Part shown: one piece after another, positions 33,689 to 34,479 of the stretch
How positions within the stretch are numbered: position 1 is the first letter of the stretch
Layout: each line of letters begins with the position of its first letter
NCBI GenBank assembly: GCA_031273455.1
Contig: JAISRZ010000050.1
Coordinates: forward strand, 1-34,479
Length of the DNA stretch: 34,479 bases
Direction of reading: 5' to 3'
From: Deltaproteobacteria bacterium
GTDB lineage: Bacteria; Desulfobacterota; Desulfarculia; Adiutricales; Adiutricaceae
Made by a program: the position numbers and the translations under genes
Notes under the pieces: generated by a model
Seen by the model: only the letters and a program-made list of their open reading frames with translations
What the model was told of the DNA's origin: nothing
The model's database searches: none

Positions 33689-33716
33689 GCCGCCCATCGT
33701 TATGGGCGGCTTTTTT
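33689..33716 (+). terminator. Rho-independent terminator of flagellin
   Basis: Nine-base perfect stem GCCGCCCAT (33689-33697) and ATGGGCGGC (33702-33710), loop CGTT, followed by six T residues, 27 bases after the stop codon. Confidence 0.95.
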
Positions 33717-34061
33717 GGCTTCTATTTTCTTTGCGCCGCTAATTTTAAACCACGCCCTTAAACCCAGCCCAAGCCCTTTTTTTTACCATGGCCTTAAGGC
33801 TCCAGCGCGCTTCAAGCGACATTATAGTTTTTAAAGCGAAATATCCATAAGAGTAACTATTTTAGTTCTTAAAGGCTAGTCTACGGCCCACCAGAATAGC
33901 TTAAAGACTAATTCAGCGGCTAAGACGCTTTCCCCCCTTTTAGCCAAGTCCCCCTAACCGCCCCATTTTCGGGGCGACAGGAATTTTAAATTTGGATTAG
34001 GGATCATTTTAGGAATTCCTTGATTTAGAAGGTTTTAAGGCAATTTTTCCTTATTGAGAAT
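33717..34061. other. Intergenic region after flagellin
   Basis: No gene is supported. It contains a small GC-rich hairpin, CGCCCC at 33959-33964 with GGGGCG at 33971-33976, without a T run, and ends in the purine-rich tract from 34063 that forms the end of the next reading frame. Confidence 0.4.
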
Positions 34062-34214
34062 CTAGAAAAAAAAGAAAAAAGAGAAAAAATTTTCCAAGTC
34101 CCTTTGGGCTTTTTCTACGCATTCAGCGTAGATTCTGGTTTCCTCATCGGCGCTCAGGATTTGGAGTTGCTCACAGGCCTTTCCAATCTTGGGACTTAAT
34201 TTAGCCACTTTCAT
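34062..34214 (-). pseudogene. Short Rpn-type nuclease/transposase family fragment
   Basis: A 50-codon frame from an ATG at 34214, with GTGGAG five bases upstream. The peptide includes KVAKLSPKIGKACEQLQILS and ADEETRIYAECVEKAQRDLE. The L-S-x-D-E-E-T-R-x-x-Y...EKA..D pattern is the conserved block that follows the nuclease core in Rpn/PD-(D/E)XK transposase-type proteins. The peptide then runs through FFSFFFFF, encoded by a homopolymer-rich A/G tract, to a TAG. Slippage in that tract probably truncated the original C-terminus, and the N-terminal nuclease is missing. It could still be translated as a small protein, but it most resembles a gene relic. Confidence 0.6.
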
Positions 34215-34479
34215 CAAAACTCCACCTTATTTTTCCGTGGGGGCCGGGCCAAACATTAAGGGCCACCAGAAGAGTCTAGCGGCCCCGAGTAAGGGAAAGA
34301 GGCGAAGAGCTGAAAGAAAACGCGTAACTCTTGGCCCTGACCTAGCTAAAAAGAAAGAATCTTGGCTTAAAGGTCAAGCCCTAGAGCCTTTTGGCGTCTT
34401 TAACGTTCAAGGGGAGAGCTCATTTTTTTTGATTTAAGCTCTTTTTAAAATTAGATAACCATTTTTTGGTGGTTCCCAT

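Noticed and set aside
34189..34437. 82-codon frame on the + strand
   Set aside because: Overlaps the start of the minus-strand Rpn fragment, which has family similarity and a ribosome binding site; this frame has neither.
34420..34479. 19-codon frame ending at a TGA on the - strand, beginning at the window edge
   Set aside because: Could be the 3' end of a gene beyond the edge or chance; too short to decide.
1..34479. CRISPR arrays, rRNA and tRNA genes
   Set aside because: No regularly spaced repeats and no recognisable rRNA or tRNA sequence was seen on either strand by eye.

Overview
The window reads as a chromosomal segment of a Gram-negative anaerobe of the former Deltaproteobacteria (Desulfobacterota). 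This is an inference from gene content: atpB-atpE without F1 genes, a long (1230-residue) pyruvate carboxylase-type enzyme coupled to birA, a class I adenylate cyclase, an actinobacterial-type adenosine kinase and a FliA-type flagellin promoter. No rRNA or tRNA was recognised, so the lineage is not fixed.

Layout. (1) 1-135: start of a gene leaving the left edge, then an extremely AT-rich gap. (2) 902-7791, + strand: atpB-atpE with a clear terminator; thrC, a U32-family protein and thiamine pyrophosphokinase, closely spaced; then birA. birA overlaps (3) a biotin carboxylase/carboxyltransferase/biotinyl protein at 7788-11480 that ends in an added zinc ribbon. An rfbC-type sugar epimerase follows. 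(4) 12.2-24.0 kb: an accessory island with lower GC, long gaps and decayed genes. It holds a WYL-domain regulator, an IS630-type transposase remnant and a minus-strand tellurium-resistance-like (Ter) stress module: TerD, a multi-pass membrane protein, a TerD-vWA (TerF-like) protein, a CitE/HpcH-like C-C bond lyase, TerZ and a TM2/zinc-ribbon protein. Two further TerD-family copies are broken: a terD pseudogene with two frameshifts and a stop, and a short TerF-like fragment lying between annotated-length ORFs. An Rpn-type nuclease/transposase pseudogene closes the island. (5) 24.1-31.4 kb, minus strand: an unfamiliar 846-residue single-pass membrane protein, leucyl aminopeptidase, adenosine kinase and class I adenylate cyclase. 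(6) 31.9-33.7 kb, + strand: flagellin with a sigma-28-like promoter, a 5'-UTR inverted repeat and a strong terminator. A 50-residue Rpn-family fragment lies at 34.06-34.21 kb.

How the genes fit together. The left block is housekeeping: F0 rotor and stator, threonine synthesis, thiamine activation, and biotin ligase coupled with its probable substrate. The most interesting part is the Ter island. Calcium-binding TerD/TerZ proteins and a TerD-vWA scaffold occur with the lyase known from Ter-linked biosynthetic operons, but the phosphoribosyltransferase, ATP-grasp and TerC partners of that pathway are not in the window. The island therefore looks like a partial, reshuffled and eroding Ter system with a lineage-specific membrane component.
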